Below, piece after piece: positions 1 to 9,173 of a stretch of DNA of 52,238 bases (the first letter of the stretch is position 1; the number at the start of each line of letters is the position of its first letter). Source of the stretch: Candidatus Falkowbacteria bacterium LH_S3 (GTDB lineage: Bacteria; Patescibacteriota; Patescibacteriia; Patescibacteriales; JAGXOH01); contig JAGXOH010000001.1 in the NCBI GenBank assembly GCA_023659985.1, positions 1-52,238 on the forward strand. The letters are read 5' to 3'. The notes beneath the pieces were generated by a model. That model had not been told where the DNA came from and made no database searches. It saw nothing but the letters and a program-made list of their open reading frames with translations. The translations under genes and the position numbers were made by a program.

Positions 1-251
1 TTTGGATTTTGGATTTCATTCAAATTTTGGTTTTAAGTTTTGACTTTTGGTTTTGCGTTTTGAACTTTGAATTTTGCGTTTCAACCATATTTTAATTTGG
101 TTTTGACTTTTGACTTTTGGTTTTGACTTTTGACTTTTGAGTTTTGAGTTTCAATTATATTTAATTTGGCATTAGGATTTTGGATTTTGGATTTCATTTA
201 AATTTTGGATTTCATTTAAATTTTGGATTTTGGATTTCATTTGATATTATT
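1..251. repeat. Low-complexity repeat block, family A (forward orientation)
   Basis: AT-rich degenerate repeat made of short modules such as TTTTGGATTTCATTT, GACTTTTGGTTTT and GGCATTAGGATTTTGG. No reading frame is conserved across it. The same modules recur at 1430-1690 (reverse orientation), 8520-8885, 22125-22428 and 23730-23890, always between genes. This block lies directly downstream of the fic gene, and the opposite-orientation copy lies directly upstream of it. Confidence 0.8.
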
Positions 252-1361
252 TCATAATTTCCTATAACTTGTTGAACGACCTTGTCCAATCCGCTCAATC
301 TTTTTGAGACGCATTAATTTATCAATTGCCTGCCTAACAGTAGCATAAGCAACTTTTGTTTTTTTAGAAATTTCTCGTGGCGTGGCTCTATCAGTTTTTT
401 GAATGTAATCCCAAACAGCAAGTTGCTTCTTGGTAAGTAATCGTTCAATGTTCTCTTTAGAAAGCAAGTCAATGGCCATCTCTGATTGTTTTAAGAAAAT
501 GGTTAAAAAGAAATCCAGCCACGGAATAATATTTTCGTATCCTGTCTTATCCGCCGTTGCTAAAGCTTTGGCAAATAAAAATGTTTTTTGGCTTTTGCGA
601 AGTGCCACATAATACTCTGCCTTGTTATTTTCAATCAGCTTTTCATGCGAAACATAAGGCATATACCCATATCCTTCTTTTAGAAGCAACAGATTGGTTA
701 AAACACGGCTAAGCCGTCCATTACCATCTTTAAATGGATGAATTTGCAAAAACTCAACAAGGAAATTACCTACAATAAGAAGTGTATGATATTTTTTCTC
801 GGCAATGGCTTCTTGAGTCCACTCAATTAATTCCTGCATTTCTTTTGGCACAAGATAAGCCGGTGTGGTATCAAAAAGAACGCCAATAGATTCACCAGCC
901 GCGTTAATCATATGCACTTTATTCTCTTCTTTTTTGTAATCGCCTCTGTGAAGTTTATCTTTCTTTACATACTTTAAAAGCTCTTTGTGAAAATGCTTGA
1001 TAGTGTTCTCTGAAAACTTGAGAGATTTCCAAGAACCAAAAACATTTTCAAGCAATTCAAAATAACCTTTCGCTTCTTGCTTATCGCGATCAGTGAATTT
1101 TTGAATATCAATACCACGCATCAGTTTTTCAACATCCTCATCAGAAAGCTTAGCGCCTTCAATACGAGTAGAAGCGCCTGTTGAGGTAATCAAAACTGAC
1201 TGCTTGAGATTGCCTAAAACTTGAGGAGAAAACTGCGCCCCGGCAATCCATTGTCCTTTTAGTTCATCAATTTTTGTTATTTTTGACCAAATTTCAGCTG
1301 GTATCTGCTGAAGCCGTTGCTCTAACCTGCTCCGTTGTTTGAATTTATTATTTTTTGTCAT
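252..1361 (-). CDS. Fic/DOC family protein (probable AMP-transferase) with C-terminal winged helix
   Basis: Fic proteins usually transfer AMP from ATP to a hydroxyl side chain of a target protein. The catalytic motif HPFKDGNGR is intact at residues 208-216, with the catalytic histidine first. An N-terminal STRIEG at residues 64-69 fits the (S/T)xxxE(G/N) inhibitory-helix consensus, so the enzyme is probably auto-inhibited (class II layout: helix before the Fic core). The last 65 residues look like a winged helix-turn-helix, as in many 370-residue stand-alone Fic proteins, and may bind DNA for autoregulation. Length 369 residues is normal. The gene stands alone, flanked on both sides by family A repeats in opposite orientations. 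The target protein cannot be read from sequence. Confidence 0.93.
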   Translation of the reverse strand: MTKNNKFKQRSRLEQRLQQIPAEIWSKITKIDELKGQWIAGAQFSPQVLGNLKQSVLITSTGASTRIEGAKLSDEDVEKLMRGIDIQKFTDRDKQEAKGYFELLENVFGSWKSLKFSENTIKHFHKELLKYVKKDKLHRGDYKKEENKVHMINAAGESIGVLFDTTPAYLVPKEMQELIEWTQEAIAEKKYHTLLIVGNFLVEFLQIHPFKDGNGRLSRVLTNLLLLKEGYGYMPYVSHEKLIENNKAEYYVALRKSQKTFLFAKALATADKTGYENIIPWLDFFLTIFLKQSEMAIDLLSKENIERLLTKKQLAVWDYIQKTDRATPREISKKTKVAYATVRQAIDKLMRLKKIERIGQGRSTSYRKL

Positions 1362-1429
1362 AATTATAATTCAATATATCAACTATAGCGGATTATAGCG
1401 GATTATTAAAATGAATTCAAATTAAATAT

Positions 1430-1690
1430 CAAATACTTAATAAAATCCAAAATCCAAAGCTCAAATGTCAAATTAAATATCAAAACTTAAAACTTAAAGC
1501 TAAAAGCTACAACTTAAAACTCAAAACTTCTACTTACTAAAATCCAAAGCTCAAATACTTAATAAAATCCTAATGACAAAATCCTAATGACAAATGAAGG
1601 TCAAATGACTAAATGTCAAATGTCAAATTAAATATCAAAACTTAAAACTTAAAGCTAAAAACTACAACTTACAACTTAAAACTTCTATTT
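1430..1690. repeat. Low-complexity repeat block, family A (reverse orientation)
   Basis: Fills most of the 434-base gap between fic and tRNA-Leu. Modules such as AATAAAATCCAAA, CTCAAATGTCAAATT and AAACTTAAAACTT are the reverse complement of those at 1-251. A near-duplicate of the sub-block (AATATCAAAACTTAAA) occurs twice inside. No coding sequence was seen. The segment around 1700 (TGTCAACTCTAAATTTTATG) also recurs almost unchanged near 14394. Confidence 0.8.
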
Positions 1691-1714
1691 AATAAAAATA
1701 ATGTCAACTCTAAA

Positions 1715-1790
1715 TTTTATGCTTAATGCCGGATGCCGAAAGCATCAGGCGTTCAACATTCAACATTCAACAATTTTGGGGAAAGCAAAG
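1715..1790. repeat. Repeat block, family B (short copy)
   Basis: Contains the family B signatures AATGCCGGATGCCGAAAGCA and repeated TTCAACATTCAACA. The longer copies at 14440-14625, 21470-21692, 25640-25790 and 50390-50520 share them. It directly precedes the 3' end of tRNA-Leu. Confidence 0.65.
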
Positions 1791-1795
1791 TTTCT

Positions 1796-1880
1796 TGGTG
1801 CGGACGGTGGGATTTGAACCCACACAGGATACCCCACGTGGTCCTAAACCACGCGCGTCTACCAATTCCGCCACGTCCGC
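1796..1880 (-). tRNA. tRNA-Leu (anticodon TAG), CCA encoded
   Basis: Read on the minus strand. The acceptor stem GCGGACG pairs perfectly with CGTCCGC, followed by discriminator A and an encoded CCA. The anticodon stem CGTGG/CCACG encloses the loop TTTAGGA, giving anticodon TAG. The long variable arm is the class II shape expected for tRNA-Leu, and the T-arm GTGGGTTCAAATCCCAC is canonical. Confidence 0.96.
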
Positions 1881-2015
1881 AAACAGGTTAATCAAAAAGC
1901 TCTGATCAAATAAATCAATAATATTCATCTCTATTTTTATCTATTTTCCTAGTGTTGTCAAATTGTGTTATAATTAAAATACTAAATTATAAAATAATAA
2001 TTAATCTTTAAACTT

Positions 2016-2351
2016 ATGGCCAGACAACAAGTTACTCAAAAAAAAGCGGCTGACAATAAAGACGTTAAAGAAAATACATATACTGCCGCTCTTTCCTATG
2101 TATGGATCCTATGCTTAGTTCCTTTATTTGGCAAACGGGATTCAAAATTTACACAATTCCACGCCAAACAAGGCTTGATTCTCTTTGCTATTGAGATTGT
2201 GGGCGGATTATTTTTCTGGGTCCCTATATTAGGACCACTTTTATTCTTGACATTGATGGTTATTTCCCTAATCGGTGTTCTTAAAGCCTTGAACGGCAAA
2301 TGGTGGAAAATACCTTATATCTACAAATGGAGTCAAAAAATCAAACTATAA
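2016..2351 (+). CDS. Small DUF4870/Tic20-like membrane protein
   Basis: 111 residues. A charged N-terminus of about 25 residues is followed by a segment with the HAKQGLILF motif typical of DUF4870/Tic20-like proteins, then two hydrophobic helices (about residues 28-45 and 57-95). The family is common in CPR and other bacteria and has no settled function; the fold resembles small translocon-associated proteins. The start ATG has no clear Shine-Dalgarno sequence. ppsA begins 60 bases downstream on the same strand and could be co-transcribed, but no functional link is evident. Confidence 0.7.
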   Translation: MARQQVTQKKAADNKDVKENTYTAALSYVWILCLVPLFGKRDSKFTQFHAKQGLILFAIEIVGGLFFWVPILGPLLFLTLMVISLIGVLKALNGKWWKIPYIYKWSQKIKL

Positions 2352-2413
2352 AAACACTTGTGTAATAGACATTGCAAAAAAAACTGCTTTAATTATTGCT
2401 CATTACTATTTTT

Positions 2414-4798
2414 ATGTCCAAACTTATAAAATTCTTTGAAGAACTCAACAATAAAAATGTAGATAAAGTTGGAGGCAAAAACGCCTCTTTAGGTGAAATG
2501 TATTCCCAGCTTAAAAAAGAGGGGATGAAAGTTCCTAACGGTTTTGCTACTACTTCAGATGCCTATAGACATTTTATAAAACAATCCGGATTGGAAAAAA
2601 AGATTCGCAATATCCTTAAAGGTTTGGATACTGGCAATGTTAATAATTTAATGAAAAAAGGAGAGCGATTGCGAAAAACAATAATGAAAGCCCACATCCC
2701 CAAAGATCTGGAAAATGAAATCAAAGAATCTTATAAAAAACTATCCAAGCAATCCAAAACAAAAAATTTAGACGTAGCGGTTCGTTCTTCAGCTACAGCT
2801 GAAGATTTGCCAACAGCTTCCTTTGCCGGTCAACAAGAAACTTACTTAAATATCAGAGGAGAGGAAGAATTGTTAAAAGCTGTTAAGCGCTGTATTACTT
2901 CTTTGTTCACCACCCGAGCTATCTCTTACAGGGAAGATAAGGGGTTTGATCACTTTGATATTGCCCTATCAGTAGGAATACAAAAGATGATCCGAGCTGA
3001 CAAAGGTTCTTCAGGTGTAATGTTTACCATAGATACTGAATCCGGATTTCAAAACGCGATTTTTATTACCTCTATTTACGGACTGGGAGAAAATATAGTT
3101 CAAGGTAAGGTTAATCCGGATGAATTTTACGTCTTTAAACCAACAGGTGCTATTATCTCCAGTAAAATAGGCACTAAGAGCTTAAAAATGATCTACAATA
3201 AAAGCGTTGACAATCCTGTTCGCAATATAAAAGTAAATCAAAAAGACAGAAACAAACAATCCATAACAGATGACCAAATAAAACAACTGGCTAAATGGGG
3301 AATGCTCATTGAAAAACATTACGGCAAGCCCATGGACATAGAATGGGCTTATGACGGAAAAGAAAAACAATTGTATATTATTCAGGCAAGACCGGAAACA
3401 GTTCATAGCAATGGAAATCCCAATGTTATAAAAAAATATAAAATGAAAACGGGTGGCGAAATTATTACTGTTGGTCAAAGTGTGGGAACCCGAATCGGCA
3501 CCGGTACAGCCAATCGAATAATGAATGTATCTGACATTAAAAAATTTAAGAAAGGACAAGTCTTGGTAACCAGTATGACAGACCCTGATTGGGAACCAAT
3601 AATGAAGATAGCTTCTGCTATTGTGACTGATCAAGGAGGGAGAACTTGCCATGCTGCCATTGTTTCCAGGGAATTAGGCACCCCCTGTATCGTGGGCACT
3701 GAAGATGCTTCAGAAAAGATTAAAAACAAAAGTAAAGTAACTGTTGATTGTTCACAAGGAGAAAAAGGATATATTTACAAAGGAGAATTGGATTACGCAA
3801 TTGAAAAAACCAATATTAAAAACTTGAAACGACCCCAAACCAAAATAATGATGAATATCGGGGAACCGGATTTGGCTTTTAAAACATCCTTCACCCCTAA
3901 TGACGGCATTGGTTTAGCCAGGTTGGAATTTATTATTAATAATTATATCAAAGTTCATCCTTTAGCTTTGGTGGATTACCCTAAACTCAAAGACAAAAAA
4001 TTAAAAAAAGAAATTGATGAAATATCTAAAGGATATTCAAATAAAAAACAATTCTTTATTGATAAATTAAGCGAAGGCATAGCCTCTATCACAGCCTCGG
4101 TTTATCCTAAAGATGTTATTATCAGATTATCAGATTTTAAAACCAATGAATACGCCAACTTAGTAGGAGGCGAAAAGTATGAACTAAAAGAATCCAATCC
4201 TATGATGGGTTGGAGAGGAGCTAGTCGTTTCTATTCTGAGGAATTTCTTCCAGCGTTTGAAATGGAGTGCGCAGCTATGAAAAAAGTAAGGGAAGATATG
4301 GGGCTTAATAACTTAAAAACAATGGTCCCATTCTGCCGCACCCCGGAAGAAGGTAAAAAGGTTATTTCTATAATGAAAAAAAACGGGTTAAAACAAGGTA
4401 AAAACCATCTAGAGGTGTATGTAATGGCGGAAATCCCTTCTAATATCATTTTAGCTGAAGAATTTGCTAAGATATTTGACGGCTTCTCTATCGGAACCAA
4501 TGACCTCACTCAATTCACCTTAGGTATAGACAGAGATGCAGGCAACTCTTTACAGATAGCTGGTACGGATAACGCCAAGAATGAAGCTGTGAAAGATTCT
4601 ATAAAAAAACTTATTAAAGTAGCCAAAAAGAGAAAGAAAAAAGTCGGTATTTGCGGTCAAGCTCCCAGTGACTTTCCTGAATTTAATGAATTTTTAGTAG
4701 AAACCGGTATTGATAGTATTTCCTTGATACCAGACACTGTATTAAAAACCACGGTAATGGTTAACAAAAAAGAAGCTCGATTAAAAAAGAAAAAATGA
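2414..4798 (+). CDS. ppsA: Phosphoenolpyruvate synthase
   Basis: Converts pyruvate + ATP + water to phosphoenolpyruvate + AMP + phosphate, a gluconeogenic cytosolic step. Three parts are visible: an N-terminal ATP-grasp domain (motifs VGGKNASLGEM and RSSATAEDLPTASFAGQQET), the central phosphohistidine domain with GGRTCHAAIVSRE (catalytic histidine residue 413 from the chosen start), and the C-terminal PEP/pyruvate barrel with SIGTNDLTQFTLGIDRD and the GICGQAPSD cysteine loop. About 794 residues is standard. I take ATG 2414 (MSKLIKFFEEL) rather than an upstream in-frame ATG at 2396, because family members begin with this segment. It ends with TGA, 58 bases before a convergent gene. Confidence 0.96.
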   Translation: MSKLIKFFEELNNKNVDKVGGKNASLGEMYSQLKKEGMKVPNGFATTSDAYRHFIKQSGLEKKIRNILKGLDTGNVNNLMKKGERLRKTIMKAHIPKDLENEIKESYKKLSKQSKTKNLDVAVRSSATAEDLPTASFAGQQETYLNIRGEEELLKAVKRCITSLFTTRAISYREDKGFDHFDIALSVGIQKMIRADKGSSGVMFTIDTESGFQNAIFITSIYGLGENIVQGKVNPDEFYVFKPTGAIISSKIGTKSLKMIYNKSVDNPVRNIKVNQKDRNKQSITDDQIKQLAKWGMLIEKHYGKPMDIEWAYDGKEKQLYIIQARPETVHSNGNPNVIKKYKMKTGGEIITVGQSVGTRIGTGTANRIMNVSDIKKFKKGQVLVTSMTDPDWEPIMKIASAIVTDQGGRTCHAAIVSRELGTPCIVGTEDASEKIKNKSKVTVDCSQGEKGYIYKGELDYAIEKTNIKNLKRPQTKIMMNIGEPDLAFKTSFTPNDGIGLARLEFIINNYIKVHPLALVDYPKLKDKKLKKEIDEISKGYSNKKQFFIDKLSEGIASITASVYPKDVIIRLSDFKTNEYANLVGGEKYELKESNPMMGWRGASRFYSEEFLPAFEMECAAMKKVREDMGLNNLKTMVPFCRTPEEGKKVISIMKKNGLKQGKNHLEVYVMAEIPSNIILAEEFAKIFDGFSIGTNDLTQFTLGIDRDAGNSLQIAGTDNAKNEAVKDSIKKLIKVAKKRKKKVGICGQAPSDFPEFNEFLVETGIDSISLIPDTVLKTTVMVNKKEARLKKKK

Positions 4799-4856
4799 CA
4801 TCAAAAAAATCGCCAAAAAAATTGAGCAGGGAGTTTTTTATTTAAACCAATAAAAA

Positions 4857-5957
4857 TTAATCTAATAAATTAAATATTGCCTTTTCCTTAACTCTTTCAT
4901 ACCCCTCTAATTCGTTTAAACGCGATCTTTGTTTGTTCAAAAGATCTTCTTTAATCTCATCTCTGGTCTTACCTACGAATGATTCAATATTTTCTTCAAC
5001 TAACTCTCCCATTCCTTTATTTAAAAAGTCGGATATTTGAGAATAATTCTGCTTATCAGTATTGTACTTTTCAGCAAGAAGTTCTACTCTATTTACAGCC
5101 TTGTCAATAAAGGATCTTGTATCTGCTATTTCAACCCAAATATCTTGTAATTCTTTTAATGCACTCTCTTTTTTAAAATATTCCTTCCCCTCCTCGGAAT
5201 TAGCCAAATCCTTTAACACTTGAAAAGCCTCTCCGAATTTAGCCACTCCTACATCCAAATTAGGCTTCACTTTAAAATCGTCTAGTAACCTATCTTTTAT
5301 TTCACTGTTTGCAAATATACTTTTTAGTTGTTCAACTTTTTTGTCAACCTCACTTTCCTCAGATTCGTCAACCTCACTTTCCTCAGGTTCTAAAAAACCG
5401 GATATTTCATCTCCTCCATGCCTAAAAGCTCTAATATCTGCCTGTTTCGTGGCATCACCGGCATCTTTTAATAACCTATCTCCTTCTTGGTGTCCTAATT
5501 TATTCACAAGGCCTAAATAAGAAACATCAGCTAACATCACAAAAATATTTTGCTCCCAGAGAGCTTCCTCTTTTTGCTTTAATCTATCAAATAATTCTTG
5601 ATTGGATAATTCTTTTACATCCTGAATGCTAAGAATAGAGACTATTTTATCTGATATCGTTTTGTACATATCGTCCCTTTTTTCCAAGCCGGTTACACTA
5701 TCTATTTTTTTCTCTTCTATCTCTGCAATCGCCTCCTCCCTTTTACTGTTAGACTCTTCCAAATCTTCTGCCTCCTCCATTCTTTCATCTACCCATTCTT
5801 TTTTAAACTGTTCAAATTCTTGTTCTGTCATCTTATTTTTAAGCTGACTCTTAGTTTTATCAAATTCTTGCTCAAAATCTTTTCTGGCAAGATCTTTCTT
5901 TTTTTGTTCTTGGGAAATACCCATATCCTTGTCAGGAAAATTTTCTGGGTTAGACAT
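4857..5957 (-). CDS. Soluble GGDEF-like protein with a shortened catalytic region
   Basis: 366 residues, no signal peptide or membrane helix. Residues 1-85 are highly charged and probably coiled-coil. A GGDEF-type domain follows: SVTGLEKRD (87-95) is the usual domain entry, the metal-binding aspartate sits in LADVSYL (D144), KLGHQEGDRLL (153-163) matches the conserved NxxxGHxxGD segment, and the signature loop is GGDEI at 181-185. The family makes cyclic-di-GMP from two GTP. A GGDEI loop and an acidic insertion just after it leave activity uncertain; it may only bind nucleotide. The C-terminal 130 residues are helical and unassigned. It starts 11 bases after the tsaD stop, in the same orientation. 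Confidence 0.72.
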   Translation of the reverse strand: MSNPENFPDKDMGISQEQKKKDLARKDFEQEFDKTKSQLKNKMTEQEFEQFKKEWVDERMEEAEDLEESNSKREEAIAEIEEKKIDSVTGLEKRDDMYKTISDKIVSILSIQDVKELSNQELFDRLKQKEEALWEQNIFVMLADVSYLGLVNKLGHQEGDRLLKDAGDATKQADIRAFRHGGDEISGFLEPEESEVDESEESEVDKKVEQLKSIFANSEIKDRLLDDFKVKPNLDVGVAKFGEAFQVLKDLANSEEGKEYFKKESALKELQDIWVEIADTRSFIDKAVNRVELLAEKYNTDKQNYSQISDFLNKGMGELVEENIESFVGKTRDEIKEDLLNKQRSRLNELEGYERVKEKAIFNLLD

Positions 5958-5968
5958 AAAGAGAATTT

Positions 5969-7039
5969 TTATAATTTTTTATTAGCTAAAAATGTTAAAT
6001 CTTTTAAATTATTAAACTGTTTTTGTTTTGCTTTAAAATATCCGGCAGTAGCTATCATAGCTGCATTATCAGTAGTAAATTCAAATAAGGGGATAAACAA
6101 ATTAATGTCTTTGCATTCTTTTTTTATTTTATCACTAATATCCTGTCGTAATTTTTGATTGGCTGTTACTCCTCCGGCAAGCATTAGGGTTTTGGCATTT
6201 TTATCTTTAACCGCTTTTAAAGTTTTAGTTATCAAAACATCAATAATAGCTTGTTGGAATTCATAGCAATAATAAGATATTTTGTTGCGCCATTCACTGT
6301 CTTTCCGCAATTGATAGAGTAAGGATGTTTTTAGCCCTGAAAAAGAAAAATCATAATCAGGCGTATTATTCATCGGTCTTGGCAATGCCAAGGAGCTCCA
6401 CATCCCTTCTCTATGGTTTATTATATATTCTTGAGCTTTTTCAGAGATCACCGGCCCTCCAGGATAACCAAGTTCCATTAATTGAGCAGCTTTATCAAAA
6501 GCTTCACCAGCAGCATCATCCCTGGTAGTTCCCAAAACTTCATAATCTCCATGATCTTTCATAAAAACCAACATAGTATGCCCACCTGAAACAGTTAACA
6601 CTACAACAGGAAACTCAATATTGGATTCAATATAATCACCAATAAAATTAGCATAAATATGCCCTTCAATATGATTGATCCCTATAATAGGGATATCCCA
6701 AGCAAAAGACAATGCTTTAGCAGTTTCTATTCCTGTCATAAGAGAAGTTACAAGCCCAGGCCCTACAGTAACAGCTAAAGCTTGAATATATTGAGATATA
6801 TTATCCCTACTTACCCCTGACTCTTTAATAGCCTCATCAAGAACCGGAATAACATTAACTACATGTTCACGAGCAGCCACTTCAGGAATAACTCCGCTAT
6901 ATTTTTTATGAATATTTATTTGAGAAGAAACTGCGTTAGATAATACTTTTATCCTTTTATCGTCGCCTTTAATAATAGAAACAGCTGTTTCATCACAACT
7001 GGTTTCAATACCTAAAATCCTTTTTGATTCTTGACTCAT
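5969..7039 (-). CDS. tsaD: tRNA N6-adenosine threonylcarbamoyltransferase
   Basis: Transfers the threonylcarbamoyl group to A37 of ANN-decoding tRNAs, together with TsaB and TsaE in bacteria. The ASKHA-fold start LGIETSCDETAVSI (9-22), the metal-binding histidines in NHIEGH (H123, H127) and the nucleotide motifs SGGHTML, GGPVISEKA and AGGVTANQKLR are all present. 356 residues is typical. It reads into the GGDEF-like gene 11 bases downstream, so the two are probably one transcript. TsaB and TsaE are not in this window. Confidence 0.96.
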   Translation of the reverse strand: MSQESKRILGIETSCDETAVSIIKGDDKRIKVLSNAVSSQINIHKKYSGVIPEVAAREHVVNVIPVLDEAIKESGVSRDNISQYIQALAVTVGPGLVTSLMTGIETAKALSFAWDIPIIGINHIEGHIYANFIGDYIESNIEFPVVVLTVSGGHTMLVFMKDHGDYEVLGTTRDDAAGEAFDKAAQLMELGYPGGPVISEKAQEYIINHREGMWSSLALPRPMNNTPDYDFSFSGLKTSLLYQLRKDSEWRNKISYYCYEFQQAIIDVLITKTLKAVKDKNAKTLMLAGGVTANQKLRQDISDKIKKECKDINLFIPLFEFTTDNAAMIATAGYFKAKQKQFNNLKDLTFLANKKL

Positions 7040-7119
7040 ATATAAATTTTCTTTATACTTATTTTAATAAATGTAAAATGAACTTTAAAAATAGACTATT
7101 TCTTGTATAGCTTCGGTTA

Positions 7120-7147
7120 CCCCGTTCTTTGCCAGAGGCGGGGTTTT
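7120..7147 (+). terminator. Candidate intrinsic terminator upstream of tRNA-Glu
   Basis: CCCCG (7120-7124) pairs with CGGGG (7139-7143), with further weak pairing inside the loop, followed by TTTT. It sits between the divergently oriented tsaD and the tRNA-Glu gene. The stem is short, so this is a moderate call. Confidence 0.45.
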
Positions 7148-7205
7148 ATGGCTTTTAAATCACAATAATACATTAAAGTAGTTAAAACAAAACAATTTTT
7201 ATCAA

Positions 7206-7280
7206 GCCGCCATCGTCTAGTGGTTAGGACACCAGGTTTTCATCCTGGTAATCGGGGTTCGATCCCCCGTGGCGGTACCA
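7206..7280 (+). tRNA. tRNA-Glu (anticodon TTC), CCA encoded
   Basis: Acceptor GCCGCCA pairs with TGGCGGT (first pair G-U), then discriminator A and encoded CCA. The anticodon stem CCAGG/CCTGG encloses TTTTCAT, anticodon TTC. The T-arm GGGGTTCGATCCCC is canonical. Confidence 0.96.
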
Positions 7281-7333
7281 AATAGAATTTAATAGTTAGC
7301 TCCTATCTTAAATTCTACTCCTTCTTATAAGGG

Positions 7334-8410
7334 TTATTTTAACTGTTTTTTAAACCAATCCACCCAAGGAATTTCACCAGGATTTACATTGTTTAAAATA
7401 CTCAAATAAAAAGATATCCAACTACCAAGTTGCAACAATTCCATTGATTGTTCTATTTTATCTTTACCTTGTAATTTATATTGTAAAGATTCAATATTAT
7501 TTTTTTCCACCACTTCTTGAGTTAATTTGCTCCTATGTTGCACACGAGCATGATAAAACTTAGAATTAAAAAATAAAAATATCGTCCCGTTTTTGTTTTT
7601 ATTTGGATTTTTTAAGCTTTCTAATAAATAATGATTAAGATCTGGAAGGGGGAAATAAGTAGCGAAATTTTTACTGTTTTCACAAAATTGATTCCTTAAA
7701 GTATGTAAATTACCAATTAAAAATTCTCCTCCTACTAAAACAGGTTGCTTTCCTTTTAATTTGGAAGCTATTTTTTTAGCTACATTATTATCAATTTTAG
7801 TTGTAATAGCTAATTTTTTATTCCAAGTCTCCATTTTAACCGCCACTTCCTTTATCTTAATATCATCAATATTTAAAAAACCGATTTTTTTCAAAAGAAA
7901 CAAAATACCAAAAATTGAATACCCCAATCCCATCCGAGGCTGACCTGAAGGATTGTATTTAGGGTAAAAAATATAACCAGGAATATCATCTTTAATCATT
8001 AATTTTTCCAATTTTCCCCTAGATTTACCACTAGAAGTAATAGCTATTATCTTAGTTTTGGATTGAGCTATTTGCTTATAAGTATTCAAAACCTCTTCTG
8101 TGTTACCAGAGTAAGATGATAATATATACAAAGTTTTATCATCCACAAAAGAAGGAACTTGATAGCCAGGGCAAATATCCAAAGGCACATTTAAATTATC
8201 CGAAAACAGATGCTTAATAATATAAGCGCCTAAATTAGAACCCCCCATACCATTGAGGACTACTTTATTAACATTAGCATAACTCTTGGGAATTTTTATC
8301 AAATCAGAATCAACTAATGTCTGTTTAATTTGCTCTGACAATTTTTCAATTGATTCTGCTATAAAATAAGTATCTTGTTTGCGTATTTTTTGATAATTAT
8401 CTAAATCCAT
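7334..8410 (-). CDS. Bifunctional phosphoglucose/phosphomannose isomerase (SIS domain)
   Basis: Interconverts glucose-6-phosphate or mannose-6-phosphate with fructose-6-phosphate, linking glycolysis/gluconeogenesis to sugar-nucleotide synthesis. The first SIS domain has VVLNGMGGSNLGAY (50-63) and the phosphate-binding SSYSGNTEE (98-106). The second has PRMGLGYSIFG and HTLRNQFCENSKNFA, and the PDLNHYLLES segment carries the conserved histidine near the active site. 358 residues fits the short bacterial/archaeal PGI-PMI family rather than classical Pgi. It is monocistronic, ending 54 bases after tRNA-Glu and pointing toward it. With ppsA this gives a route from pyruvate toward hexose phosphates. 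Confidence 0.9.
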   Translation of the reverse strand: MDLDNYQKIRKQDTYFIAESIEKLSEQIKQTLVDSDLIKIPKSYANVNKVVLNGMGGSNLGAYIIKHLFSDNLNVPLDICPGYQVPSFVDDKTLYILSSYSGNTEEVLNTYKQIAQSKTKIIAITSSGKSRGKLEKLMIKDDIPGYIFYPKYNPSGQPRMGLGYSIFGILFLLKKIGFLNIDDIKIKEVAVKMETWNKKLAITTKIDNNVAKKIASKLKGKQPVLVGGEFLIGNLHTLRNQFCENSKNFATYFPLPDLNHYLLESLKNPNKNKNGTIFLFFNSKFYHARVQHRSKLTQEVVEKNNIESLQYKLQGKDKIEQSMELLQLGSWISFYLSILNNVNPGEIPWVDWFKKQLK

Positions 8411-8519
8411 ATTTATTTTGATTATTATATGCTTACTTAGTTTCCAACATTTAACGCAACAGTGTTATTACTAAAAGATTAACATTTTTCCTTATAAAAC
8501 ACAATTTCAATACGACTAT

Positions 8520-8885
8520 TGTCATACAATAAAATCCTAATGACAAAGCTCAAATGTCAAATGAATATCAAATGACTAAATGTCAAATTAAATATCAAAA
8601 CTTAAAGCTTAAAACTACAACTTAAAACTCAAAACTTCTTACTTCTTACTTCTTACTTTTTATTTGGCATTAGGATTTTGGATTTTGGATTTCATCTAAT
8701 TTTTGGTTTTGAGTTTTGCGTTTCAACCATATTTTAATTTGGTTTTAAGTTTTGACTTTGTTTTGACTTTTGACTTTTGACTTTTGAGTTTCAACTATAT
8801 TTCATTTGGCATTAGGATTTTGGATTTCATTTGTCATTAGGATTTGGTCATTGGTCATTAATGTCAAATGTTGTAACCTTGTAGA
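8520..8885. repeat. Family A repeat block containing both orientations back to back
   Basis: Occupies about half of the 763-base gap between the isomerase and lgt. The first part (8525-8640) is in reverse orientation (AAAATCCTAATGACAAA...). The second (about 8660-8870) is forward (GGCATTAGGATTTTGG...). RNA from it could fold on itself. It ends in TTGTAACCTTGTAG...TTATAAATTA, nearly repeated at 22232-22255. The remaining 8886-9173 holds no gene that I can see. It does contain CAATACGACTATTTCTTGTATTG near 8998; part of this (CAATACGACTATT) also occurs near 8510, and a shorter part near 7090. Confidence 0.75.
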
Positions 8886-9173
8886 TTATAAATTAATGGT
8901 AATCAGAGAATAAATCCAAAAATTAATTAAAATCCATCGGTATGACATTTTTAAATTGCTCAGAGGTATGAAATTTCTAAATTGCCTTGACATTTCAATA
9001 CGACTATTTCTTGTATTGATTTGACTTTAAATCCGAAAAGAAACAAAATATAAATAATTGGTCACGAATTCAACTCATCAGTAAAGAAAAACAAAACAAT
9101 ACCATAAATACACAAAATAACTCATCAATCTACTAACTGGCAGAGACATAAATTTAGCTTTAAAACATTAACT

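Noticed and set aside
1..251. Possible CRISPR array from the regular-looking TTTTGGATTT repeats
   Set aside because: Units vary in length and sequence, there are no constant-length unique spacers, and no cas genes are in the window.
2396..4798. TGA reassigned to glycine as in Gracilibacteria/Absconditabacteria
   Set aside because: ppsA, the IS transposase and others end at TGA at the expected protein length, so TGA is a stop.
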